Source of the DNA: an uncultured Nitratifractor sp.
GTDB lineage: Bacteria > Campylobacterota > Campylobacteria > Campylobacterales > Sulfurovaceae
Assembly (NCBI GenBank): GCA_947311565.1
Contig: CAMZLH010000013.1
Span: 1-33,970 of the forward strand
Length of the DNA: 33,970 nt
Direction: 5' to 3'
Position 1 is the stretch's first letter. Each line of letters begins with the position of its first letter. The translations under genes and the position numbers were made by a program. The notes beneath the pieces were generated by a model that saw nothing but the letters and a program-made list of their open reading frames with translations, was not told where the DNA came from and did not search any database. Below, piece by piece: positions 24,691 through 32,306 of the stretch.

Positions 24691-25799
24691 TTACTCTCCA
24701 ACTTAAATACTTCACTAAAAGTTTTAGCAGCAACTCCACTATACTCTAATCTTCCAAGTTCACTTAACGCACTCTCTATAGAGTCAACTACCCACAACAT
24801 ATCACTAGTTTTAATTAAGCCCATATTATTTACTCTAAAAATCTTACCCTTAAGATGGTCTTGACCACCTGCAATATTTACTCTATACTTACTCTTTAAA
24901 AGTTTTCTAATATTTTCACTATCTTTATCTATTACTGTTGCCATAGCTAAAGCTGGAGAGTTTGGATAAATTTTTAAATCTATCGACTCTAATGCTTTAA
25001 TAAGTGCTTTTGACCTAGCTTCTGTTATACTATAAAGAGTATCTAACCCTCCACTATTTTCTATCAAATCAAATATCTTATTTAAACCAATTATCAAAGT
25101 AGTTGCGGCAGTATATGCTGTTGTATTTTTTTGCTGCTTTGCAATTTCACTAGCTAAATTTAGGTAGTAGCCGCTACCACTTCCAATACGCTCTATAGCA
25201 TATTCACTTAAACCAAGCATTGCAAGACCTGGTGGTAACATAAGAGCTTTTTGACTACCAGATATCAATATATCTATATATCTTGTATCTATTGGCTCAA
25301 CACCAACTGCTGTAATACCATCTGCAATTATTGCAATATCTTTATTAAACTCTTTAACAACTTTTGCTATCTCTTCTACGGGATGTCTCAAACCACCTGC
25401 ACTCTCGCATACTTGTATTGCAATTGTATCTATATCACTATTATTACACAGTGCCTCTTTAATATCTTCAACAGATACAGGCATATTCCACTCATATTTT
25501 AGCTCTACAAGCTCTTTTCCATATGCTTTAGCAATCTTTCCGAATCTCTCTCCAAATTTACCAGAATTAACAGTTAAAATTTTCTTTTTACAGATGTTAA
25601 TAACCGAAGCCTCCATAGCACCAGTGCCAGAGCTAGCAATCATGATTGCCTCTTTCATACCAAAAAGTTTAAGTAGTCTCTCTCTTGCTTCTTTAAATAT
25701 TGCTTCAAACTCTGGAGTTCTATGGTGAAGCGTAGGTGCAGACATCGCTACCCTGATAGCTTCAGGGACAGGTGTTGGACCAGGAGTAAATAGATGCAT
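24687..25799 (-). CDS. Class V aminotransferase (alanine-glyoxylate / serine-pyruvate type)
   Basis: This 370-aa PLP enzyme has FTPGPTPVP at the N-terminus, SSGTGAMEAS in the cofactor site, DGITAVG with Asp160, and SGSQKALMLPPG with Schiff-base Lys184. The group includes alanine-glyoxylate and serine-pyruvate aminotransferases, and in some bacteria such proteins act as phosphoserine aminotransferase. The sequence does not say which substrate is used here. AAGGA lies eight bases before the ATG. It leads the operon running through hisZ, purA, DUF507, carA and ddl. Confidence 0.88.
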   Translation of the reverse strand: MHLFTPGPTPVPEAIRVAMSAPTLHHRTPEFEAIFKEARERLLKLFGMKEAIMIASSGTGAMEASVINICKKKILTVNSGKFGERFGKIAKAYGKELVELKYEWNMPVSVEDIKEALCNNSDIDTIAIQVCESAGGLRHPVEEIAKVVKEFNKDIAIIADGITAVGVEPIDTRYIDILISGSQKALMLPPGLAMLGLSEYAIERIGSGSGYYLNLASEIAKQQKNTTAYTAATTLIIGLNKIFDLIENSGGLDTLYSITEARSKALIKALESIDLKIYPNSPALAMATVIDKDSENIRKLLKSKYRVNIAGGQDHLKGKIFRVNNMGLIKTSDMLWVVDSIESALSELGRLEYSGVAAKTFSEVFKLESK

Positions 25800-25828
25800 A
25801 GTATATTCCTTAATATAAAAATCGTAAG

Positions 25829-25834
25829 ATTATA
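25829..25834 (-). promoter_or_regulatory. -10 box of the aminotransferase-hisZ-purA-DUF507-carA-ddl operon
   Basis: An exact TATAAT on the minus strand gives a predicted start near 25822 and a leader of about 22 bases. It is the only clear promoter upstream of the six tightly spaced genes. Confidence 0.55.
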
Positions 25835-25844
25835 TCTAATTTTC

Positions 25845-25901
25845 TATAAGGGTCAGTTTGCATTAAAGCTAGATTATTAATTAGAAATGCCCTTAGCTAT
25901 A
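25845..25901. repeat. Long imperfect inverted repeat upstream of the operon promoter
   Basis: TATAAGG (25845-25851), GCATT and CTA on the left are matched in order by TAG, AATGC and CCTTA with TATA on the right, with internal loops. It lies just upstream of the -10 box at 25829-25834, so it is not in that leader RNA; an operator or a plus-strand RNA structure are possible. Confidence 0.35.
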
Positions 25902-26106
25902 AAAGTATAGAATAAATTATTACCTCACTAAGTAACAAACTCTTTAACAAAAATATCTATAATAGTAACTTCATATAATGTTTATATCTTAATAAGTGGT
26001 TAAAATGCAGAAAATCTGTGTAACTTTATTATCTAATTTTATAAATTATAAAGTAATTTAAGCTCTAATCAAAGTTTAATATTATACAATATGGTATTCC
26101 CATATT

Positions 26107-26203
26107 AAAAAATGTGAGGAGTTAGTTTAGCGACTCTCCTCACATGACCTCTGGGAAGGGCTTATAAAAATGGAGTTGTGTCTAAAATTTAAAATAAAAG
26201 ACA
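26107..26203 (-). ncRNA. Predicted small RNA divergent from the first outer-membrane protein gene
   Basis: On the minus strand an extended -10 box (TGCTATAAT, 26218-26210) predicts a start near 26203. A 6-bp hairpin (AGACAC at 26199-26204 with GTGTCT at 26178-26183) would form at the very 5' end. A largely unpaired middle follows with the pyrimidine-rich segments AACUCC and CCCUUCCC. A strong stem ends the RNA: ATGTGAGGAG (26145-26136 read on the plus strand complement) and its complement at 26121-26112, 10 bp with a 14-base loop, then six T. All parts of an independent sRNA gene are present in one direction, in about 97 bases. It matches no RNA family I recognise; it is not SRP RNA, 6S or tmRNA. 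Confidence 0.6.
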
Positions 26204-26208
26204 CCAGT

Positions 26209-26218
26209 TATTATAGCA
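26209..26218. promoter_or_regulatory. Overlapping two-way promoter for the sRNA (minus) and outer-membrane protein gene (plus)
   Basis: The same bases read TATAAT with a TG extension on the minus strand (26218-26210) and TATTAT on the plus strand (26209-26214). The plus-strand start would lie near 26221, 30 bases before the ATG at 26251. TTGTTT about 16 bases upstream of the minus -10 is a fair -35 box. Confidence 0.45.
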
Positions 26219-26250
26219 TAAATTTAATGCAAACAAGGAAAGGTTTAATC

Positions 26251-26874
26251 ATGAAAAAGGTATTTTTTTCATTAATTACAGCTACTGCTCTAAGTAGTAC
26301 ACTATTTGCTGGTAAGAATGTAGCTCCTGCATACATTCCTTCACTGCCAGTACCAGAAAAACCAGCGCAAGAGACACTACCACCTTTAGGTCTGTATATT
26401 GGTGGAGGCTTAACATATGCAAAAAGTGAATGCCAATGTGATAACTCTGTTAGATTTTCAGATGGAACTACAAGTAGAGTTAATACTGGTAAGAGTTATG
26501 GAATTAACTTAAGAGCTGGTTACGATTTTAGTGAATATGTTGGTATTGAGGGTAGATATCTTTACACTCCATGGGGAGATAAAGATAAAACTCTTAAACA
26601 CTATGGTCTATACCTAAAGCCAATGGCAGCTGTTACTGATAATATAGATGTTTATGGTCTACTAGGTTATGGTAAAACAGATTGTGAAACACTTAGTGAG
26701 AGTCAAAAAGGTTTTGCATGGGGTCTTGGTGCTGAGTATCAACTTAGTAAAAAAGAGCAAGGTACTAGTAATGGTTGGGGTGTTTATGCTGAATACTCAA
26801 GACCACTTAAAAAGAGTGGAGATAGAAATATAAAAACTAATGTATTTACTAGTGGTGTAGCTTATCACTTCTAG
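26251..26874 (+). CDS. Outer-membrane beta-barrel protein, paralog 1
   Basis: This 207-aa protein has a signal peptide (about 1-20, cleavage near LFA-GKN), a proline-rich stretch, and then an eight-strand-type small barrel with alternating hydrophobic residues (LGLYIGGGLTYAKS, KSYGINLRAGYDF, YVGIEGRYLYTPW). It ends in aromatic YHF, the usual outer-membrane insertion signal. It resembles opacity/OmpA-barrel-like porin-family proteins of Campylobacterota. Cys61, Cys63 (CQC) and Cys145 are kept in paralog 2. The start at 26251 is chosen for the signal peptide and the AAGGAAAGG upstream; an upstream ATG at 26170 would add 27 non-signal residues. Cargo or function is unknown. Confidence 0.88.
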   Translation: MKKVFFSLITATALSSTLFAGKNVAPAYIPSLPVPEKPAQETLPPLGLYIGGGLTYAKSECQCDNSVRFSDGTTSRVNTGKSYGINLRAGYDFSEYVGIEGRYLYTPWGDKDKTLKHYGLYLKPMAAVTDNIDVYGLLGYGKTDCETLSESQKGFAWGLGAEYQLSKKEQGTSNGWGVYAEYSRPLKKSGDRNIKTNVFTSGVAYHF

Positions 26875-26900
26875 AGATCGACATAGCTTTACTTAAACAC

Positions 26901-26926
26901 TTTACCTAGATTCAATTCTAGGTAAA
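26901..26926 (+). terminator. Hairpin between the two outer-membrane protein genes
   Basis: TTTACCTAGA and TCTAGGTAAA form a perfect 10-bp stem with a 6-base loop, 26 bases after the stop of paralog 1. There is no T-run after it, so termination may be partial, or the stem may protect the 3' end of the mRNA. Confidence 0.5.
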
Positions 26927-27023
26927 TATATCCATTATACCTAATATCTTATTCATTTCTTAAGTTTTATTTAATCTTATATTGTTAAAATAGTTTAATA
27001 GAAAAACGAAACAAGGATTAAAT

Positions 27024-27632
27024 ATGAAAAATTTAAGATTAGCAATTGCTTCCGTAGTGATTTTAACAGCATCTGTTCATGCAGGTAAAAATGTTATCGA
27101 GCCACTTTCAGATCCAATACCTGTACCTGTTGTAAACATACCTCTTGGACTATATTTAGGTGGAGGATTAACATACACAAGCAGTAAATGTCAATGCTCT
27201 ACAGATGTTAAATTTTCAGATGGCAGCACAAGTAGAGTTAGTAGTGCTAAAACATATGGTTATAATCTAAAAGCTGGTTATTTTATTAACAAATTTTTAG
27301 CAGTAGAAGCAAAATATATCTACACTCCATGGGGAGATAAAAACTCTAAATTAAAACACTATGGTGCTTATCTTAAGCCTGTATTTGCAGTTAGTGAAAA
27401 TCTAGATTTATATGCACTATTAGGTTATGGAATTACTGATTGTAATAGACTTAATGCATCTCAAAAAGGGTTTGCATGGGGTGCTGGTGCTGAATACACT
27501 GTAAATAAAAAAGTAGATGGGCAACGAGATGGAGTGGGTCTATACGTAGAGTATCTAAGACCTTTAAAGAAAACTGGTAATAAAAATATTACTGTAGATA
27601 TGGTAAATGCTGGCGTTAGTTACCACTTTTAA
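27024..27632 (+). CDS. Outer-membrane beta-barrel protein, paralog 2
   Basis: This 202-aa protein has a signal peptide (about 1-20, HA-GKN) and a small barrel ending VSYHF. It is clearly a tandem duplicate of the preceding gene: GLYxGGGLTY, SKCQCSTDVKFSDGS, YTPWGDK, KHYGAYLKPV, LLGYG and SQKGFAWG all align. Cys56, Cys58 and Cys140 match the three cysteines of paralog 1. AAGGA precedes the ATG by seven bases. The N-terminal proline-rich spacer and the loops differ most, as expected for surface-exposed regions. Confidence 0.88.
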   Translation: MKNLRLAIASVVILTASVHAGKNVIEPLSDPIPVPVVNIPLGLYLGGGLTYTSSKCQCSTDVKFSDGSTSRVSSAKTYGYNLKAGYFINKFLAVEAKYIYTPWGDKNSKLKHYGAYLKPVFAVSENLDLYALLGYGITDCNRLNASQKGFAWGAGAEYTVNKKVDGQRDGVGLYVEYLRPLKKTGNKNITVDMVNAGVSYHF

Positions 27633-27634
27633 AC

Positions 27635-27663
27635 CATTGAACAAGAGTAACTCTTGTTCAATG
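27635..27663. terminator. Strong palindrome after paralog 2
   Basis: CATTGAACAAGAG and CTCTTGTTCAATG form a perfect 13-bp stem with the loop TAA, two bases after the paralog 2 stop. It lacks a T-run on either side. It probably ends or stabilises the plus-strand transcript ahead of convergent glmS. Confidence 0.55.
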
Positions 27664-27681
27664 ACATTACCAAAATTAATA

Positions 27682-27704
27682 GCGCTCCCAATATTAAGGA
27701 GTGC
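27682..27704 (-). terminator. Terminator-like hairpin downstream of glmS
   Basis: GCGCTCC and GGAGTGC form a 7-bp stem (one G-T) with a 9-base loop. On the minus strand it is followed by TATTAATTTT. It lies 28 bases past the glmS stop. Confidence 0.45.
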
Positions 27705-27731
27705 GGTATATACAAATTATGTAAAATAAAG

Positions 27732-29540
27732 CTACTCTACAGTAACAGATTTAGCTAAATTTCTTGGCATATCTACATCATTTCCTAATCTTATTGATAT
27801 CTCTAATGCCAAAAGTTGTGTAACGACCATCATCTCAAAAAACTCTAACATTACATGTGAACTACAGCGTGTCTTAATATAATCATCTGCTAGTTCAAAC
27901 TCTTCTGGTGAAATAGCTAGTATAGTTGTATCTCTAGCACTTAACTCCTCTACATTAGATTTTATTTTATCAAATAAAAGATTCTTAGGCATTAGTGCAA
28001 CAGTAAATAGCTCACTATCAGCTAAGGCAATTGGTCCATGCTTCATCTCTCCTGCTGGATACCCTTCTGCATGTAGGTAACTAATCTCTTTTAATTTTAA
28101 TGCTCCCTCTAGCGCTAGTGGGAAAAATATATCTCTACCTATAAAGAAAAACCCATGTCCATGGAGATACCTTTTAGATAATCTATGAATTTTATCATGT
28201 AGCCAATTATCTACCTTTAGTGCATTTGAGCACTTTCTTAAAGCCTCTATCTCATCTTTTAAACTATCTTTTGATATAGTATCTTTTCTCTCTGCTGTAT
28301 AAAGTACTAGCATCCATAAAAGAAGAGTTTGTGTAGCAAAAGCTTTTGTACTTGCAACTCCTTTTTCAACACCTGCTCTAGTTAATAAAGAGATATCACT
28401 CTCCCTAACTATAGATGAGTTATCAACATTACATATAGCTAAACTCTTAAGCCCAGCTTTTTTTGCCATCTTTAGAGCCTCTAAAGTATCTGCTGTCTCT
28501 CCACTTTGTGAAATTGTAATAAATAGTGTATCTTTAGTTAAAAGAGGCTCTTTATATCTAAACTCACTTGCTATCTCTACTTCGCATCTAATCTTAGCAA
28601 CTCTCTCAAATAGATAGCTACTTACTAATGCACTATGATAGCTAGTACCACAAGCACATATTTTAATACAATTTATATCATTAAAAAAATTATCATCTAT
28701 CTCTTCAAACTTTATAGTTTCATCTAATACTCTGCCCATCATTGTATCACTAACTACAGATGCTTGTTCATAAATCTCTTTCTCCATAAAGAATCTATAT
28801 CCATCTTTTTGTGCAGAGAGTTTATTGCTACTTAATGGTTTTGTTCTAAACTCTTGCTCTCCATCTGAATTAAATAGAGTAACTTTACCATCTTTAGCAT
28901 ATCCATACTCTCCATCTTCAAGATAATAGACACTTGTAGCTTTACCAATAATTGCAGTATCTGATGAAGCAAAGTAGATATCATCTCCATTAAAACCAAT
29001 AAGCATGGGTGAACCATTTTTAGCAAAAAATATACTATCAGGCTCATCATTTGTAATTAAAAGAGTAGCATAAGCACCCTCTAAAAGCGAAATTGTACTC
29101 TTAAAGGCTTCAAATTTATTTAAACTATTAATAGTGTTTTTTTCAAATAGATGAACTATAACTTCTGTATCAGTTTGACTTAAAAACTCAAAGCCTTCTA
29201 ATTTTAACTCATCTTTTAAGATTGTATAGTTCTCTATAATACCATTATGTACGACAAAAGAGTTCTTGCCTAAATGTGGATGAGCATTTAACTCATTTGG
29301 TTTACCATGGGTTGCCCATCTTGTATGGCCAATTGCAACTCCAAACTCTTTTGAACTAAACTCTTTGCTCTTCTCTTCTAAGTTAACTAGCTTTCCAACG
29401 GCTTTGTAGCTATGGAGTCCTCTACTATCTATAATAGCAATTCCTGCACTATCGTATCCTCTATACTCTAGCTCTCTTAATCCATCTACTAGAATCTCTT
29501 TTTTCTCTTTCTTACCAACATAGCCTACAATTCCACACAT
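27732..29540 (-). CDS. glmS: Glutamine--fructose-6-phosphate aminotransferase
   Basis: This 602-aa enzyme makes glucosamine 6-phosphate, the first committed step to UDP-GlcNAc for peptidoglycan and lipopolysaccharide. The N-terminal glutaminase domain starts MCGIVGYVG with catalytic Cys2 and has GHTRWATHGKP. Two SIS sugar-isomerase domains follow (CGTSYHSAL and SQSGETADT; RDIFFPLALEGALKLKE), ending LAKSVTVE as in the family. No glmS ribozyme is seen: the gene follows gltX after six bases. It is the last gene of accB-accC-gltX-glmS. Confidence 0.97.
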   Translation of the reverse strand: MCGIVGYVGKKEKKEILVDGLRELEYRGYDSAGIAIIDSRGLHSYKAVGKLVNLEEKSKEFSSKEFGVAIGHTRWATHGKPNELNAHPHLGKNSFVVHNGIIENYTILKDELKLEGFEFLSQTDTEVIVHLFEKNTINSLNKFEAFKSTISLLEGAYATLLITNDEPDSIFFAKNGSPMLIGFNGDDIYFASSDTAIIGKATSVYYLEDGEYGYAKDGKVTLFNSDGEQEFRTKPLSSNKLSAQKDGYRFFMEKEIYEQASVVSDTMMGRVLDETIKFEEIDDNFFNDINCIKICACGTSYHSALVSSYLFERVAKIRCEVEIASEFRYKEPLLTKDTLFITISQSGETADTLEALKMAKKAGLKSLAICNVDNSSIVRESDISLLTRAGVEKGVASTKAFATQTLLLWMLVLYTAERKDTISKDSLKDEIEALRKCSNALKVDNWLHDKIHRLSKRYLHGHGFFFIGRDIFFPLALEGALKLKEISYLHAEGYPAGEMKHGPIALADSELFTVALMPKNLLFDKIKSNVEELSARDTTILAISPEEFELADDYIKTRCSSHVMLEFFEMMVVTQLLALEISIRLGNDVDMPRNLAKSVTVE

Positions 29541-29546
29541 TAAAAC

Positions 29547-30932
29547 CTACCTTTTTAGAAAACTCTTAATACTCTCTACTCTACTTTTAATCTCATCAAC
29601 TCCAAGTATATCCATTACACTATCCATACCTGGACCTCTCATTGCACCAAGTAAAGCAACTCTAAGTGGCTGACCAAGCTTTCCAAATCCTATCTCTTTA
29701 GACTCTATTATACTCTCCATAGATTTATGATATGCCTCTTTATTTGTAGGTTTATCTAACTCTAGATTTGCTACAAAGTCATCTAAAATCTCTACAGCAT
29801 CACCTTTAAAGGCTTTTTTAAGAGCTTTCTCATCGTAAGAAGTTGGAGCTTTTACTATAAAGTTAATCTCATTTGCTAAATCTACTAAAGTCTTAGCTCT
29901 ATCTTTAGTTATATCTATAATATCTAACATTATATCGCTATTGTCACTATCTATACCAAAATCTTTCAAAAGTGCTAATAATTTATCATTACTGCTATTT
30001 TTAATATAGTGTGCATTTAACCAAAGTAGTTTATCTAAATTATAGCTAGATGCACTCTTACCAATATTAGATGGATCAAAAAGTTCTATCAACTCTTCTA
30101 TACTAAATATCTCTTGATCTCCATGGCTCCAGCCAAGTCTAACCAAAAAATTTATTAATGCCTCTGGGAGATAGCCATTTCTCTTATAATCCATAGCATC
30201 AGCAGCACCATCTCTTTTACTAAGCTTTTTACCCTTCTCATTATTAATCATAGCTACATGGTAAAATTTTGGTAACTTAAACCCAAGAGCCTCATAAACT
30301 ACAATCTGTTTTGGAGTATTATAGAGATGATCATCTCCACGAATAACATCTGTTAAGCCCATCTCATAATCATCAATTGCAACTACAAAATTATATGTTG
30401 GTGTGCCATCACTTCTTGCAATAATAAAATCATCAACCTCACTTGCTGCTATTTTTATTTTACCCTTAATGCCATCTTCAAACTCTATAAATCCATCTTG
30501 TTGCGCCTTTATTCTGATAACTGGATTTACACCTTCAGGAGGAGTACCACTAAAATCTCTATATCTACCATCATATCTTGGTCGCTCACCTTTGGCTTCT
30601 TGCGAAGCTCTAAGATCATCTAGCTCATCTTTACTCATATAGCACTTATATGCTTTACCCTCATCTAATAATTTTTGAATATAACTTTTATATATATCAA
30701 ATCTTTTAGATTGGTATAAAACCTCTCCATCATGATCTAGACCCACCCAATTAAATGCCTTTAAAATTGCTTCTAAAGCTTCATCAGAGTTTCTACTTAA
30801 ATCTGTATCTTCTATTCTTAAAAGAAATTTTCCACTATTTTTTCTTGCCCAAAGCCAACTATACAGAGCTGTTCTAAGCCCACCAATATGTAAATAGCCA
30901 GTAGGACTTGGCGCAAATCTTGTAATTATCAT
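29547..30932 (-). CDS. gltX1: Glutamyl-tRNA synthetase (GltX1 type)
   Basis: This 461-aa class I synthetase charges tRNA-Glu. The HIGH motif is in FAPSPTGYLHIGG and the KMSKS motif is KKLSKRDG. The SDGTPTYNFVVAIDD and DDHLYNTPKQ segments are typical. Campylobacterota usually have two such enzymes, one for tRNA-Glu and one that mischarges tRNA-Gln. Length and segments such as RYRDFSGTPPEGV resemble the H. pylori GltX1 protein as I recall it. It follows accC after 29 bases, a gap that contains a small hairpin. Confidence 0.95.
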   Translation of the reverse strand: MIITRFAPSPTGYLHIGGLRTALYSWLWARKNSGKFLLRIEDTDLSRNSDEALEAILKAFNWVGLDHDGEVLYQSKRFDIYKSYIQKLLDEGKAYKCYMSKDELDDLRASQEAKGERPRYDGRYRDFSGTPPEGVNPVIRIKAQQDGFIEFEDGIKGKIKIAASEVDDFIIARSDGTPTYNFVVAIDDYEMGLTDVIRGDDHLYNTPKQIVVYEALGFKLPKFYHVAMINNEKGKKLSKRDGAADAMDYKRNGYLPEALINFLVRLGWSHGDQEIFSIEELIELFDPSNIGKSASSYNLDKLLWLNAHYIKNSSNDKLLALLKDFGIDSDNSDIMLDIIDITKDRAKTLVDLANEINFIVKAPTSYDEKALKKAFKGDAVEILDDFVANLELDKPTNKEAYHKSMESIIESKEIGFGKLGQPLRVALLGAMRGPGMDSVMDILGVDEIKSRVESIKSFLKR

Positions 30933-30952
30933 ATTTTACCTCTTATGAAATT

Positions 30953-30968
30953 GGGGTAGAGTTACCCC
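30953..30968. promoter_or_regulatory. Small hairpin at the accC-gltX junction
   Basis: GGGGTA and TACCCC form a perfect 6-bp stem with a 4-base loop, overlapping the accC stop codon. It lacks a T-run. It may tune the ratio of accC to gltX-glmS mRNA by processing or stabilisation. Confidence 0.4.
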
Positions 30969-32305
30969 TTGTAGTCTTCTAAATATTTTGTATCAAAATT
31001 GTTACTCTTAAAGTCTGGATTTCTCATCATCTTTCTATGAAACTCAATAGTCGTTCTAACACCACCTACTTCAAACTCATCTAAAGCTCTTTGCATCTTT
31101 GCAATTGCTGCGTCTCTGTCTTCTCCCCAGATAATAAGCTTTCCTATCATAGAGTCATAATGAGTTGGAATAACATAGTTACAGTGCGCATGTGTATCAA
31201 TACGAACATCTTTGCCACCAGGTGCTATCCATTTTTGTATTTTTCCAGGACTTGGTAAGAAAGTAACAGAGTCTTCTGCTGTAATTCTACACTCTATAGC
31301 GTGCCCTTTTAGAGTTATCTCATCTTGGCTTGGTAGCTCTTTACCCTCTGCTATTTCAATCATTAGCTTAATAATATCTAAACCACTTACCATCTCGCTA
31401 ACACAGTGCTCTACTTGAAGTCTTGTATTCATCTCCATAAAGTAAAAATTATTATGTTTATCTACTAAAAACTCAAATGTACCTGCACCTTCATACTTTA
31501 AAAATTTAGTTGCACGAACTGCAGCTTCATGTAGCTCAGTTCGTCTAGCATCATCTAATACTACTGCTGGAGACTCCTCTATAAGCTTTTGATGGCGTCT
31601 TTGCATAGAGCAATCTCTCTCACCTACATGAATAGCATTACCATGGCTATCACCTAAAACTTGTACCTCAACATGGCGTGGTGCTTCTATAAACTTCTCC
31701 ATATATAGCGTACCATCACTAAATGCATTAACTGCTTCAGCTTCGCAAGCTAAAAAGGCATTCTCTATATAGCTCTCATCTGTTACTATACGCATACCTC
31801 TACCGCCACCGCCAGCAGCAGCTTTTAATATAAGTGGATAACCAACATCTTTAGCCATCTCTTTAGCTACCTCTGGTGTAGCAACTGCACCATCACTACC
31901 AGGAATTGTAGGAACACCAGCTTCTGCCATAACCTGCTTAGCTTTTGATTTATCTGCCATCATCTCCATAAGCTCTACCGATGGACCAATAAACTTAATA
32001 CCATGATGCCCACAAATCTCTACAAAACTCTGATTCTCACTTAAAAAACCATATCCAGGAAAAATTGCATCACAATCACTTATCTCTGCAGCTGAAATAA
32101 CTGCGGGAATACTAAGATAACTATCGCTACTCTTTATCCCACCAATACAAACTGCAGCATCTGCAAACTTTAAGTAAGAGGCATCTTTATCACCTTTAGA
32201 GTAAACAACAACAGCCTCTTTACCCATCTCTTTAATAGTTCTAATTGCTCTTAAAGCTATCTCACCCCTATTAGCAACTAAAATTCTCTTTATCTCTTTT
32301 GCCAT
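30962..32305 (-). CDS. accC: Acetyl-CoA carboxylase biotin carboxylase subunit
   Basis: This 447-aa ATP-grasp enzyme carboxylates the biotin on AccB with bicarbonate and ATP, starting fatty acid synthesis. RILVANRGEIALRAIRT at the N-terminus, the glycine-rich loop AAGGGGRGM, and EMNTRLQVEH with the catalytic Glu/Arg pair are seen. Length is standard. It starts one base after the accB stop. Confidence 0.97.
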   Translation of the reverse strand: MAKEIKRILVANRGEIALRAIRTIKEMGKEAVVVYSKGDKDASYLKFADAAVCIGGIKSSDSYLSIPAVISAAEISDCDAIFPGYGFLSENQSFVEICGHHGIKFIGPSVELMEMMADKSKAKQVMAEAGVPTIPGSDGAVATPEVAKEMAKDVGYPLILKAAAGGGGRGMRIVTDESYIENAFLACEAEAVNAFSDGTLYMEKFIEAPRHVEVQVLGDSHGNAIHVGERDCSMQRRHQKLIEESPAVVLDDARRTELHEAAVRATKFLKYEGAGTFEFLVDKHNNFYFMEMNTRLQVEHCVSEMVSGLDIIKLMIEIAEGKELPSQDEITLKGHAIECRITAEDSVTFLPSPGKIQKWIAPGGKDVRIDTHAHCNYVIPTHYDSMIGKLIIWGEDRDAAIAKMQRALDEFEVGGVRTTIEFHRKMMRNPDFKSNNFDTKYLEDYKG

Positions 32306-32306
32306 A

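Larger units (their letters stand above)
25800..26250. other. Large divergent intergenic region (451 bases)
   Basis: This is the longest gene-free stretch. It holds the aminotransferase promoter (minus, 25829-25834), a long imperfect inverted repeat (25845-25901), two plus-strand TATAAT boxes (25958-25963, 25974-25979) with nothing clear downstream, a 7-bp hairpin (26088-26106), the predicted minus-strand small RNA (26107-26203), and the overlapping two-way promoter at 26209-26218. No protein-coding frame is convincing. Confidence 0.6.

Noticed and set aside
26005-26061. 18-codon frame MQKICVTLLSNFINYKVI on the plus strand
   Set aside because: Weak ribosome site, no conserved features, A/T-rich composition expected to give such frames by chance.
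26112-26145. Strong stem read as a plus-strand terminator, riboswitch or SRP RNA of the outer-membrane gene
   Set aside because: The plus strand has no T-run after the stem, no riboswitch core motif is recognised, and the GGAA-loop core of SRP RNA is absent; the six T fit only the minus strand.
26170-26250. Longer N-terminus for outer-membrane paralog 1 starting at 26170
   Set aside because: The added 27 residues are not a signal peptide and overlap the predicted promoter; the ATG at 26251 has a good ribosome site and signal sequence and matches paralog 2.
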